The notes beneath the pieces are model-generated. The model had not been told where the DNA came from, did no database searches, and saw nothing but the letters and a program-made list of their open reading frames with translations. Positions 1 to 7,919 of a DNA stretch of 40,764 nucleotides are shown here, piece by piece. The stretch is from Candidatus Hydrogenedentota bacterium (GTDB lineage: Bacteria > Hydrogenedentota > Hydrogenedentia > Hydrogenedentales > SLHB01): assembly GCA_020849535.1 (NCBI GenBank), contig JADLGB010000149.1, forward strand, positions 1 to 40,764, in the 5' to 3' direction. The number at the start of each line of letters is the position of its first letter. Positions within the stretch are counted from its first letter, which is position 1. Both the position numbers and the translations under genes were made by a program.

Positions 1-34
1 ATCTCAGATCTGAAATCTCAGATCTCAGATCTGG
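1..34. repeat. Short tandem ATCTCAGATCT-type repeat
   Basis: The window opens with overlapping copies of the unit ATCTCAGATCT, each partly palindromic, separated by GAA or nothing. It lies upstream of the first gene and its left extent is cut by the window edge. It looks like low-complexity intergenic repeat DNA. No function can be assigned. Confidence 0.5.
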
Positions 35-182
35 CGTAGTTTCGGATTTCGAGCACGCCTTCTGAGTAGGCGTTCACCCCACGCGACCCGCTTTCGTGAA
101 CATTCCCACGGCCTGGACACGAGGCCCAATGCGATGGCGAGTTCGCGCCGTGGCCGGTCATCCGGTACTATACTTCCCAGCT

Positions 183-2822
183 ATGCGACTTCCGGTGTAC
201 ATCGTTCTCATCCACCTGTCGGTGTTCGGACTGGGCTGTGCAGCACGGGACGCGGCGCCCGCTGCTCTACCCGCGCCGCTGGTCGTGGACCAGTCCCAGC
301 GGCAAGCGCCTCCGTTGCGCCTCGCCCCGGCGTGGAGGGCCCATACTTCCGCCGCCAAGGCCCCAGACCTGCCCATTCCGCTCGACCGCGCGCGTACACT
401 CACCAACAAGGTTGAAGAGCGTGTGATGTCGAACGGTATCCAAGTCGACATCGATCCCGTGGATGCCGTGCAATACGACACCTTGCTTGTGCGGCTTCGT
501 GTCGCACAAGGCGACACGTGCCTTCTGCGTTGGACAAGCGACATCGAGCCGCGCCTCGAAGATAATCCAGGCATCCTATTTGACGTCATTCCAGACGAAG
601 ATTGGCGCGATTACGTCATTGACCTACGGCGCACCGACAAGACCTGGGTATGGCAAGGCCGAATTGCTTCTATCGCGATCACGACCTCCGCGCAAGATAA
701 CCCCATCGCCCTCGAGTCGCTCACGCTCGCTGCGCGAAGTGATCGGTCTCCACATCGCGAGACGCTTGACAATGTGACGATGGAAGCGGTCCCGCCCGTT
801 CCTTTGGCGTGGCGCGTGACCGTACCGCCGCGCGGAATGCTGGAACTGCACGTGGGCATGCTCGAATTGGCGTTCAAGGATCCCTTGTCTAACGGTGTGG
901 AATTCCGCGTGCGCGTGCAAGCGACTGACGCAAGTACCGCGACGCTCCTGAAACACAAGTACGTGCCGGACCGCCAGGGTGAACCTCCCCGCTGGCTCCC
1001 CTTACAGGCAGACCTAAGCGAATACGCGGGACAGGACGTCGTCCTCATGTTTGATACGGATAACCTCGGTGACAGTGCGGGCGATTATGCGCTCTGGGGC
1101 AATCCGATCATCACCACGGCGCAGTCGGGCGCTTCCAAAACGCCGGTGATCCTCATTTCGTGCGATACCATGCGTGCGGATCACCTGTCGTGCTATGGGT
1201 ATGTGCGGAACACGTCGCCAAATCTTGATGCGTTTGCGCGTGAGGCGGTCTTGTTCGAGAGAGCCTTCACGCCGGAGACGTGGACCCTGACGGGCCACGT
1301 CAGCATGCTGACGGGCCTCTATCCCACGCACCACCGGGTAAACGCGACCACCAATCTCGCCGAATCGGTCGAAACCCTGCCCGAAGTTTTGGCACAGGCA
1401 GGCTACGCGACAGGCGGCTTCACGGGATACCGTATCTGGATGTTGCCGTGGCGTGGGCTGGCCCACGGGTTCGACCTCTACTCGACTCCAGAGGTCGTGC
1501 GAAACATTTACGATACGCATACCATTATGGATCCGTGGCTGGAGGAGCACCGCGATCGCCCCCTGTTTCTCTTCTTCCACAATTACGATCTACACAGCAA
1601 GTACGACGAACTCGAGTGCGAGGGCTGCGATCTGCCCTACTACCCCGTCAACGCTTCGCAACTCCATTTCGCCAAGGAGATGCAGGAGCCCGCATCGCTG
1701 CGGCGCGGCAAGCGCCCGCGTGCGTCCCAACTCCTGTTCGCCGCGCAGGAGAAGCGCCAGACGATCTCCCCTGACGAACTCGCGTACATGCAGGCCCTCT
1801 ACGACGACGCGATCCGCAGCGTGGATGAGGCGCTGGGCACGTTCTTCGAAAAGCTCAAAGCGTGGGACCTCTACGATCGCGCGCTGATTATCGTGACGGC
1901 CGACCACGGCGAGCACTTCGGTGAACACGGCCAATACCTGCACGAACATCTATATGAGGGCGCCGCGCGGGTCCCGCTGTTGGTGAAGTTTCCTGCCGGC
2001 CAGCACGCCGGACACCGCGTGGACGCCATGGTCACGCTCATGGACATTCCACCGACGGTATTGGACGTCCTGGGCCTGGAAGCTCCGCCCATGGATGGAC
2101 ACAGCCTCCTGCCAATCATCGAGGGTGGCGACGGCGCGTCCATGATCTTCATCCGCCGGCAGCAGTATCAGGCCGTGCGCACGAGCGATTGGAAGCTCCT
2201 CCGCGACATTCACACCAGCGCAATGGAACTGTACCAACTCACGAGCGACCCGAAGGAAGAGCGGAACGTACTCGGGAGTGCCCCGCTGGAATTGCCGGGG
2301 CTGACAGCCGAGTTGGAGCGTTTCTTCCTGGAGGACCCGGTGGGATGGCACGCGGCGTTTGTCTCCTCCGATCCGAAATGGCGTGGCACACTGACCTTCA
2401 GCGCGTCCGGCGTCATTGGCACCGCGCGTCTGCTTTATGGCGGCTCCATGAGCCGGAACGACCTCATGAAAAACGAGGCACACTCTTTCACCGCCATGCT
2501 AGGCCCGATACTTCGCGAAGAGGTCTTGTTTCGCGCCGCATCTCCAGACGCCGCTACGCGCCTGACCGTGCGCGCCGAGGCGCCGTTCGCCCTGTTGCTG
2601 CAAGGGGGGGAACCCTTCACCGGCACCGAGTTCGAGGCCCAGTTGGATCCCGCGCACGCCAAAGCCGCCGGCCCGCCTACGGAGGGTGCAGTATCGGACA
2701 TCCCCACGCTGCTGGTCTGGTACCAGCTGCCAGCGGCCGAAGGCGGGCAAGCACGCGAACTCACCCCCGAAGAGCGTGAGCAACTGGACGGCATGGGCTA
2801 CGGCGGATCGAAACGCCCGTAA
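183..2822 (+). CDS. Sulfatase-superfamily lipoprotein with atypical active site
   Basis: The start at 183 is chosen because it gives a signal peptide with a lipobox (FGLGC, Cys at residue 18). An upstream in-frame ATG at 96 adds 29 residues with no signal character. The product is 879 residues. Residues about 30-320 form a domain I do not recognise. The alkaline-phosphatase/sulfatase fold begins at VILISCDTMRADHLSCYGY (about 325) and includes the TADHGEHFGEHG metal-binding motif. The usual formylglycine motif C-x-P-S-R before LTG is replaced by T-L-T-G-H (Thr368), so a classical formylglycine sulfatase reaction is unlikely. A Thr-dependent phosphodiesterase or phosphoglycerol-transferase-like activity is an alternative. 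It should be a lipoprotein facing the periplasm or cell surface. It is a single gene followed by tRNA-Arg. The fold is clear; the substrate is unknown. Confidence 0.88.
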   Translation: MRLPVYIVLIHLSVFGLGCAARDAAPAALPAPLVVDQSQRQAPPLRLAPAWRAHTSAAKAPDLPIPLDRARTLTNKVEERVMSNGIQVDIDPVDAVQYDTLLVRLRVAQGDTCLLRWTSDIEPRLEDNPGILFDVIPDEDWRDYVIDLRRTDKTWVWQGRIASIAITTSAQDNPIALESLTLAARSDRSPHRETLDNVTMEAVPPVPLAWRVTVPPRGMLELHVGMLELAFKDPLSNGVEFRVRVQATDASTATLLKHKYVPDRQGEPPRWLPLQADLSEYAGQDVVLMFDTDNLGDSAGDYALWGNPIITTAQSGASKTPVILISCDTMRADHLSCYGYVRNTSPNLDAFAREAVLFERAFTPETWTLTGHVSMLTGLYPTHHRVNATTNLAESVETLPEVLAQAGYATGGFTGYRIWMLPWRGLAHGFDLYSTPEVVRNIYDTHTIMDPWLEEHRDRPLFLFFHNYDLHSKYDELECEGCDLPYYPVNASQLHFAKEMQEPASLRRGKRPRASQLLFAAQEKRQTISPDELAYMQALYDDAIRSVDEALGTFFEKLKAWDLYDRALIIVTADHGEHFGEHGQYLHEHLYEGAARVPLLVKFPAGQHAGHRVDAMVTLMDIPPTVLDVLGLEAPPMDGHSLLPIIEGGDGASMIFIRRQQYQAVRTSDWKLLRDIHTSAMELYQLTSDPKEERNVLGSAPLELPGLTAELERFFLEDPVGWHAAFVSSDPKWRGTLTFSASGVIGTARLLYGGSMSRNDLMKNEAHSFTAMLGPILREEVLFRAASPDAATRLTVRAEAPFALLLQGGEPFTGTEFEAQLDPAHAKAAGPPTEGAVSDIPTLLVWYQLPAAEGGQARELTPEEREQLDGMGYGGSKRP

Positions 2823-2877
2823 TCCGCACGTACGCATAACCAGCCCAAAGAAGGCGGCCTTTGCGACCGAATCCAGG

Positions 2878-2907
2878 TTGCATCCCGGCGCGGCCACGTG
2901 CTACACT
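2878..2907 (+). promoter_or_regulatory. Candidate promoter of tRNA-Arg
   Basis: TTGCAT (2878-2883) and TACACT (2902-2907) are separated by 18 bases, and the tRNA begins 26 bases further on. The -35 match is weak (TTG only), while the -10 has four of six consensus bases. The position between the sulfatase stop and the tRNA supports it. Confidence 0.35.
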
Positions 2908-2933
2908 TTCTTTTCGCGACAGACCTGACATGC

Positions 2934-3010
2934 GTACCCGTAGCTCAATTGGATAGAGTGCTTGGCTACGGACCAAGAGGTTGGGGGTTCAAGTCCCTCC
3001 GGGTACGCCA
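2934..3010 (+). tRNA. tRNA-Arg (anticodon ACG)
   Basis: A full cloverleaf can be folded by hand. The acceptor stem is GTACCCG with CGGGTAC, the D stem GCTC/GAGT, and the anticodon stem CTTGG/CCAAG with loop CTACGGA. The T stem is GGGGG/CCCTC (one G-T pair) with loop TTCAAGT, followed by discriminator G and an encoded CCA. The anticodon is ACG (2968-2970), read as arginine. A34 is normally deaminated to inosine by TadA so that CGU, CGC and CGA are decoded. Confidence 0.97.
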
Positions 3011-3153
3011 TCTTTCTCCTCCTCGAAGCCGGTGCTACCCACTGCACTGCCGAACGAGATCAACTCCCGATCGGCACCATGGCGAAAAAAGTCTCCAGGA
3101 ACCCAGCCGCAAGGAAAGACGTGGCTCACCAGGCGTTTACGGACGCATCCCGA

Positions 3154-3294
3154 CTACGCGCCGGCGTCCTCAACGGCAGGAACCACTAACCCGATCAGGA
3201 CCGCGATGACGTACAGAATGACCGCGAAGTTCCGCTCTTCCAGTATGTACTCCAATAGAATGTCAAAGAACGCGCCGGCGCCGCCTATTTCCAT
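3154..3294 (-). CDS. Small single-span membrane protein (46 aa)
   Basis: This is a 46-codon reading frame below the usual length cut-off. It starts with ATG at 3294, preceded by a good Shine-Dalgarno AAGGAGA about seven bases upstream. The N-terminal part is amphipathic with acidic residues (residues 11-21). Residues about 22-39 form one hydrophobic segment (NFAVILYVIAVLIGLVVP), and a short acidic tail EDAGA follows. The layout is that of a small inner-membrane peptide. No family is recognised. It stands alone on the minus strand, facing tRNA-Arg. The ribosome site and clean membrane segment make it a credible gene, but conservation is untested. Confidence 0.6.
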   Translation of the reverse strand: MEIGGAGAFFDILLEYILEERNFAVILYVIAVLIGLVVPAVEDAGA

Positions 3295-3834
3295 TACCGA
3301 TCTCCTTGCAGCTATTGGGTTCAGCCGAAGTTCATGCCATCAGCGGACGAGGAACAGGCACCGTTCTTCACTGCGGAGATAAGCATCTCAGCGCGCAAAG
3401 CCTACCCGAAAGACGGTGTCGGTCCCATTCAACTGCCGGGGATAGCCCGGGTCGCAGTGGAAACACCGCAGTCGCTGCCTCGCATTTCGGCACCTGTGTA
3501 ATCTCCTGCTGTCGCGTCGACAAGGGCGGACTGTACCGCTCTTGCCCGCCCGGTGCAACTCCGCGGCAGACAGCCGCGCTGCCCCCTTGCCTTCAATTCA
3601 GATGTCCCGTAGACTGTGGGTGTCTTTGCTGCAAAACGAGATGCACGTACGCCGCGTGGATTCAATGGCCTGCGCGACCGCGCCGTGGCTTGCGTAGGTG
3701 CGTGCTTAGTGTTGGCCGCGCCATGACCCCGAATCAGATGCGGTCATGCGAATCTGCGCCGCACAACTGGCGCAAGCCAGACGCGCCTCCGTCCGCGGTG
3801 AGGCACCGTGCACGATCGGAACGAAGGAGTAGTC
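3295..3834. other. Intergenic region with one dispersed hairpin repeat
   Basis: No convincing gene is seen between the 46-residue protein and the P450. The longer open frames here have no family motifs and no ribosome sites. The region holds a dispersed repeat (3361-3416, listed separately). It also holds a possible promoter for the P450 operon, TTGCCT (3587-3592) and TAGACT (3610-3615) with 17 bases between, which would leave a leader of about 210 bases. Confidence 0.5.
3361..3416. repeat. Dispersed REP-like hairpin repeat, copy A
   Basis: The element runs from CCGTTCTTC to GAAAGACGG, so its ends are imperfect inverted repeats, and it has a small central hairpin GAGAT...ATCTC. The right 32 bases (3385-3416) match 35314-35345 at 29 of 32 positions, 32 kb away. 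It is a dispersed intergenic repeat, probably structured when transcribed. Confidence 0.65.
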
Positions 3835-5223
3835 ATGAGCACGACGACGGCAGTACCCGGAGGCACTGTGTCTCCCCAAGGGTTGCCCCGCATAGGCCAG
3901 TTGGCATTTCTTCGCTTTCTGGCGAACGGGTCTCGAGGCAACTTCGCCCCGTGGTTCGCAGCGGTCCAGCGGTATCCCCAGGGCTTCGAATCGAGCCTTT
4001 TCGGGCAGCGCTGCATTTTGATGAACGATCCCGATGGCATTGAAGAGCTGTTGGTGAAGAACCACAAATACCATCACCGCCGTTCGCGGCCGACGCCGTT
4101 GAAAGTCATTACGGGGGAAAGCGTGCTGACGATCAGTGGCGAGCCTCACCTGCGCCAGCGCCGCCTGATTCAGCCTGCGTTCCACAAGTCGCGGATAGAC
4201 GCCTACGGCGACACCATGGCCGCGCTGGCGGAAAGATATGCCGCACGCTGGCGCGACGGCGCCACCCTTGACGTGCACGCGGAGATGATGCGGGTGACGG
4301 CCGCTGTGATTACGAAGACCATGTTCAGTTCCGACATCGAAGAAGATGCGCGCATCGTGGGACACGCCATCAATGCCTTACTGACGCATACGAAGCGGTA
4401 TTTGATTCCTGGGATTGGCAGCCTGCTGGACCGCCTGCCGTTGAGGAGCACACGGCTGATACAGGAGTCGCTCAGCCAGCTCGACACCATCATCCACCGC
4501 TTTATTGAAGAACATCGCGAAGCCGGTGCGGAGATGGATGATCTGTTGTCCATGCTGCTGGAGGCCCGGTACGATGATGGCACCGCGTTGACTGACCAGC
4601 AACTTCGCGATGAGTCCATGACGCTCTTCCTCGCTGGGCATGAGACTACCGCGACCGCCTTGAGCTGGACTCTCTATCTGCTGTCACAGCATCCGGAAAT
4701 CGCGGAGGAACTCCACGCTGAAGTCGATGCCGTGCTCCCTGATGGCCGTTCGCCCGAGGTGGACGACTTCCCGCGGCTCGACTACACCCGGCGCGTGTTG
4801 ACCGAGAGCATGCGGCTGTACCCGCCAGTGCCGGGGACCGATCGTCAGGCCATCGAGCCGAACGAGATACTCGGAATCCCCATTAACGTGGGGGATCTGG
4901 TCCTGGTCTCTCCCATGGTGACCCACCACGATCCGCGATGGTATCCCGAGCCTGAACGATTCGATCCGGATCGGTGGTTGCCCGAGCGTGCGGAGGCGGT
5001 GCCGAAGTTCGCGTACGTTCCCTTTGGCGGTGGCGCGCGCAAATGTATCGGCGAGCGTTTTGCCTGGATGGAGGGCGTGTTGCTGTTGGCGGTGTTCTTG
5101 AGGGATTGGCGCTTTGAGTTGGCGCCTCACGCCCGGGTTCAGCCCAAGATGAACATCACCTTGCGTCCCGCGTACGGGCTTCCGATGATCGCGAGGCTGC
5201 GGCGATCTGCGAGCGCGTCCTGA
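3835..5223 (+). CDS. Cytochrome P450
   Basis: The start at 3835 is chosen for its Shine-Dalgarno AAGGAG six bases upstream; a GTG at 3808 lacks one. The product is 462 residues, a normal P450 length. Visible signatures are the I-helix oxygen-activation motif AGHETTA (267-273), the ExxR pair E324/R327, the PERFDPDRW motif, and the haem loop FGGGARKCIG with ligand Cys404. There is no membrane anchor and no fused reductase, so separate ferredoxin and reductase partners are needed; none are encoded here. The PERF and haem regions resemble bacterial P450s that hydroxylate fatty acids or terpenes. The stop codon overlaps the sulfotransferase start (TGATG), so the two are translationally coupled and probably act in one pathway. 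Confidence 0.96.
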   Translation: MSTTTAVPGGTVSPQGLPRIGQLAFLRFLANGSRGNFAPWFAAVQRYPQGFESSLFGQRCILMNDPDGIEELLVKNHKYHHRRSRPTPLKVITGESVLTISGEPHLRQRRLIQPAFHKSRIDAYGDTMAALAERYAARWRDGATLDVHAEMMRVTAAVITKTMFSSDIEEDARIVGHAINALLTHTKRYLIPGIGSLLDRLPLRSTRLIQESLSQLDTIIHRFIEEHREAGAEMDDLLSMLLEARYDDGTALTDQQLRDESMTLFLAGHETTATALSWTLYLLSQHPEIAEELHAEVDAVLPDGRSPEVDDFPRLDYTRRVLTESMRLYPPVPGTDRQAIEPNEILGIPINVGDLVLVSPMVTHHDPRWYPEPERFDPDRWLPERAEAVPKFAYVPFGGGARKCIGERFAWMEGVLLLAVFLRDWRFELAPHARVQPKMNITLRPAYGLPMIARLRRSASAS

Positions 5224-6410
5224 TGCTCCAGGCTTTTCGCGCATTCCTGAAGCTTCTCAAGTTGACGCTGTTTCACAGCAAGGGAACCCATGCGCGGTTC
5301 ACCGCACGGCGTTTCCGCGTGATGGCCGTCTTTCTCCCTATCCTATTCCTCGGCCAGCTTATCCATTGGGTAGGGTTTCTGCTTGATGAAATCTTCTTCC
5401 ACGGCTATCGGAAGGTTGCGATCAACGATCCCGTATTCATCGTTGGCATACCGCGAAGCGGAACCACACTGCTGCATCGGGTCATGGCCCGGGATACGGA
5501 GCGCTTCACGTCGTTCACGCTGTGGGAAATGCTCATCGCCCCGTCCATCACGGAGCGCACCTTCTGGATGCTCATCGGCCGCATCGACCAGGTCTGCGGC
5601 GGATTTGGCCGGCGCCTGCTCGTCACGTTGGACAGGCGAATCTTTCGGCGCTTGAGCGCGATCCACAAGATGAGCCTCTTCGACTACGATGAAGACGATA
5701 TGGTATTGACCCCCGTCTTCGCGTCCGTGTATTTGTTCTTTCCGTTTCCCTTTCGGGAAGAGCTGTGGTGGCTCATCCGGTTCGACGAAGACACGCCACA
5801 CGCCGACAAGGAGCGGATCATGCGCTTCTACCGGGCCTGCGTTCAACGTCACCTCTACTTTCACGGCCCGGGAAAACGCTTTCTATCGAAGAACCCCGCC
5901 TTCTCATCCAAAGTGGACGCCATACGGAGGCATTTCCCAGACGCGCGCGTGGTGTGCAACATGCGTAGTCCTTATGAGACGATCCCCTCGTTGTTGAGCG
6001 CCCTGTATGTGGCCTGGGATATGTTTGACAACGACCTGAAAGGCGACGCCTTTCGTGACTGCGTGTTGGAGTTGGCAGGCCATTGGTATCGCCATCCCAT
6101 CAATCGCGCGCGCGATTGGCCCGAAGACCATTTCGCTTTCGTCAATTATGACGAACTGCGGCATGACCTGAAAGGAACGGTGACGGGTTTGTACGCCCGC
6201 TTTGGCATCGAGATCGGACCGGCCCTCTTGGAGCATCTGGGCAAGGAGCATGAGAAAGCGCGCGCGTACAACAGCAATCACCAGTATTCCATGGAGCAGT
6301 TCGGTCTGACGCAGCAGCTCATTCTCGATGACTTCAGCGATATCTTCCAGTGCTTTGGGTTTGGCACGGAGCGCGCATGCGCCGCCGAACCGGAGAAACG
6401 ACGCGCGTAG
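5223..6410 (+). CDS. PAPS-dependent sulfotransferase family protein
   Basis: The protein has 395 residues. It carries the 5'-phosphosulfate-binding loop PRSGTTLLHR (77-86) and the 3'-phosphate-binding segment around R248/S249 (ARVVCNMRSPYE), both hallmarks of PAPS sulfotransferases. Residues about 33-55 are strongly hydrophobic, suggesting attachment to the inner membrane. By family it would transfer sulfate from PAPS to a hydroxyl group. The start ATG overlaps the P450 stop by one base (TGATG). This suggests that the hydroxyl made by the P450, or a related alcohol, is the acceptor; that link is an inference. It ends three bases before the convergent short-chain dehydrogenase. The family call is firm but the substrate is unknown. 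Confidence 0.92.
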   Translation: MLQAFRAFLKLLKLTLFHSKGTHARFTARRFRVMAVFLPILFLGQLIHWVGFLLDEIFFHGYRKVAINDPVFIVGIPRSGTTLLHRVMARDTERFTSFTLWEMLIAPSITERTFWMLIGRIDQVCGGFGRRLLVTLDRRIFRRLSAIHKMSLFDYDEDDMVLTPVFASVYLFFPFPFREELWWLIRFDEDTPHADKERIMRFYRACVQRHLYFHGPGKRFLSKNPAFSSKVDAIRRHFPDARVVCNMRSPYETIPSLLSALYVAWDMFDNDLKGDAFRDCVLELAGHWYRHPINRARDWPEDHFAFVNYDELRHDLKGTVTGLYARFGIEIGPALLEHLGKEHEKARAYNSNHQYSMEQFGLTQQLILDDFSDIFQCFGFGTERACAAEPEKRRA

Positions 6411-6413
6411 AGG

Positions 6414-7280
6414 TCAGGCGCCTCCACCCAGCATGAGGCGAATAACCCAATCGCAGAAACGGTCGGGCAGAATCCTGCGCGCCGGCACCCAGCACCGCAC
6501 GTCGCGCCCGACCCGGTAGCGAGTCTTGGGAGTCTTGGCCGTCAGGGCATGGGCAACCTTCCGCGCGACGCGCTCGGGCGAAGCAGAAGTTCGCGCAAGA
6601 CTCGAGGCCTTTTTCAACATCGCGGTCATGGAACCGGCATACAACACACGGACCTCGTCATCGCGGTCCCGCCAGTTCTCCATTGCGCCCAGGGATTTGT
6701 CCCAGATGCTCGTAGCCATGCGGCCGGGCTCGATAATCGAGACGTCAATGCCCCACGGGGCAAGCTCCACACGCAACGAGTCCGTGAGAGCCTCGAGCGC
6801 GAACTTTGACGCGGCATAGGCTCCCACGTAAGGACAGGAGAGCAGCCCGAAAATCGAGCCCATGATCACCACGCGGCCGCGCGCTTGCCGGAGCAACGGA
6901 AGGAACGCCTGCGTGACGGCGATCTGGCCAATGACGTTGACGTCGAACTGTCTGCGAAGTTCCTCGATGGCCAGCGCTTCGACCGGGCCAACGACGGCGA
7001 TGCCGGCGTTGTTCACAAGGCCATGAAGACCATCCGGGCATGCGGCCTGGACTTCGGAGACTGCGGCCAACACGGTGTCCGCGTCGGTCACGTCGATGAT
7101 GATGGGCCGTATGCCGGGCGCTTGGGTCCTCAGGGTCTTGCCATCAGCTTCCTTACGGACGCCCGCGAAGACCGTGAATCCCAAGGCGTCAAGGTGGAGG
7201 GCGCATGCCCGTCCAATACCCGATGATGCGCCCGTGATCAGGACTGCGCCTCTGGCCGTGGGCTCTCCCGTTGAACTCAT
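6414..7280 (-). CDS. Short-chain dehydrogenase/reductase (SDR)
   Basis: The protein has 288 residues and is a classical SDR. The Rossmann motif TGASSGIG spans 16-23, NNAG is near 90-93, the catalytic Ser is near 142, and Tyr155/Lys159 lie in YAASK. It is predicted to be cytosolic and to oxidise an alcohol or reduce a carbonyl with NAD(P)(H). The C-terminal part (about 250-288) matches the longer retinol/steroid-dehydrogenase-like SDRs by eye. It is transcribed against the sulfotransferase, so it is not in the same operon. It sits between the P450/sulfotransferase pair and the acyl ligase-reductase, and may act on the same aldehyde or alcohol intermediate. The ribosome site is weak (GAG about 10 bases upstream of the ATG at 7280). 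Confidence 0.93.
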   Translation of the reverse strand: MSSTGEPTARGAVLITGASSGIGRACALHLDALGFTVFAGVRKEADGKTLRTQAPGIRPIIIDVTDADTVLAAVSEVQAACPDGLHGLVNNAGIAVVGPVEALAIEELRRQFDVNVIGQIAVTQAFLPLLRQARGRVVIMGSIFGLLSCPYVGAYAASKFALEALTDSLRVELAPWGIDVSIIEPGRMATSIWDKSLGAMENWRDRDDEVRVLYAGSMTAMLKKASSLARTSASPERVARKVAHALTAKTPKTRYRVGRDVRCWVPARRILPDRFCDWVIRLMLGGGA

Positions 7281-7919
7281 TCGGCAGCTCTTTCATTCAG
7301 TGCCGTCCCTTGGGGAACGCGACAAGACCCCGAATTCAAGGAAGCCGGGCCCCCTGTCTTGCCCAATGCTTCAGTCATTGCCAGGACTCCCCAAGGTTTC
7401 TACCGCAGTTTTGTGGAACGGTCCACGATTGAATCCATGCAGCGTAAAGCCGTAGGCCCGGCATGCAAGGCATGCACTCACCTGGCGCAACACAGCGAAT
7501 TGGCGAGGACAATACCCACACTCACGACGGGTTGTGCACAGCGCGATGGTATCGTTGCCGTTCCGCGTTTGCAATTCGACGCAGGGTGCAGACGGTCCTG
7601 GCTCCTGGTTGCCCAGCGGTCGTGTCACACTCTCCGGCACAAAAGCCAAGGGAGACGGTACTGTGTGCGTGGGCGTGCGGACGATTCTGCAAGGCTTTCG
7701 CAGTGCCCGGGCCTTACTCCCTCTCCGCGACCTTCCGGAGGCGGGAATAACAAGGGGCAGAGGCATTGTTGCACATAAGCCGAAAGCGTGATTGCCGAAG
7801 CAAGGCCCGCTGAAGGCATTAGCTGCAAATCTCCCGAAAACGTTTCGACCACAGCAGAAGTGCAGGGGCTGCGGTGCGGTTGAGCGACAGCAAGAAACTG
7901 CTGATCAGGGAATATCGCT
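7281..7919. other. Intergenic region without recognised gene
   Basis: About 640 bases separate the SDR start from the acyl ligase start, the two being divergent. I see no open frame with a ribosome site and protein-like composition on either strand. The promoters of both neighbours should lie here, but I could not pick a convincing one. Confidence 0.45.

Noticed and set aside
1..34. CRISPR-like array at the window start
   Set aside because: Units are about 11 bases with no constant-length spacers and no cas genes nearby.
3306..4043. 245-codon frame overlapping the intergenic region and the P450 start
   Set aside because: Composition is Arg/Ser/Cys-rich without motifs, it overlaps the P450 N-terminus in another frame, and it covers a dispersed repeat.
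7371..7766. Open frames in the region between the SDR and ligase genes
   Set aside because: No ribosome site, no recognisable fold, and several overlapping frames of similar quality on both strands, typical of non-coding GC-rich DNA.
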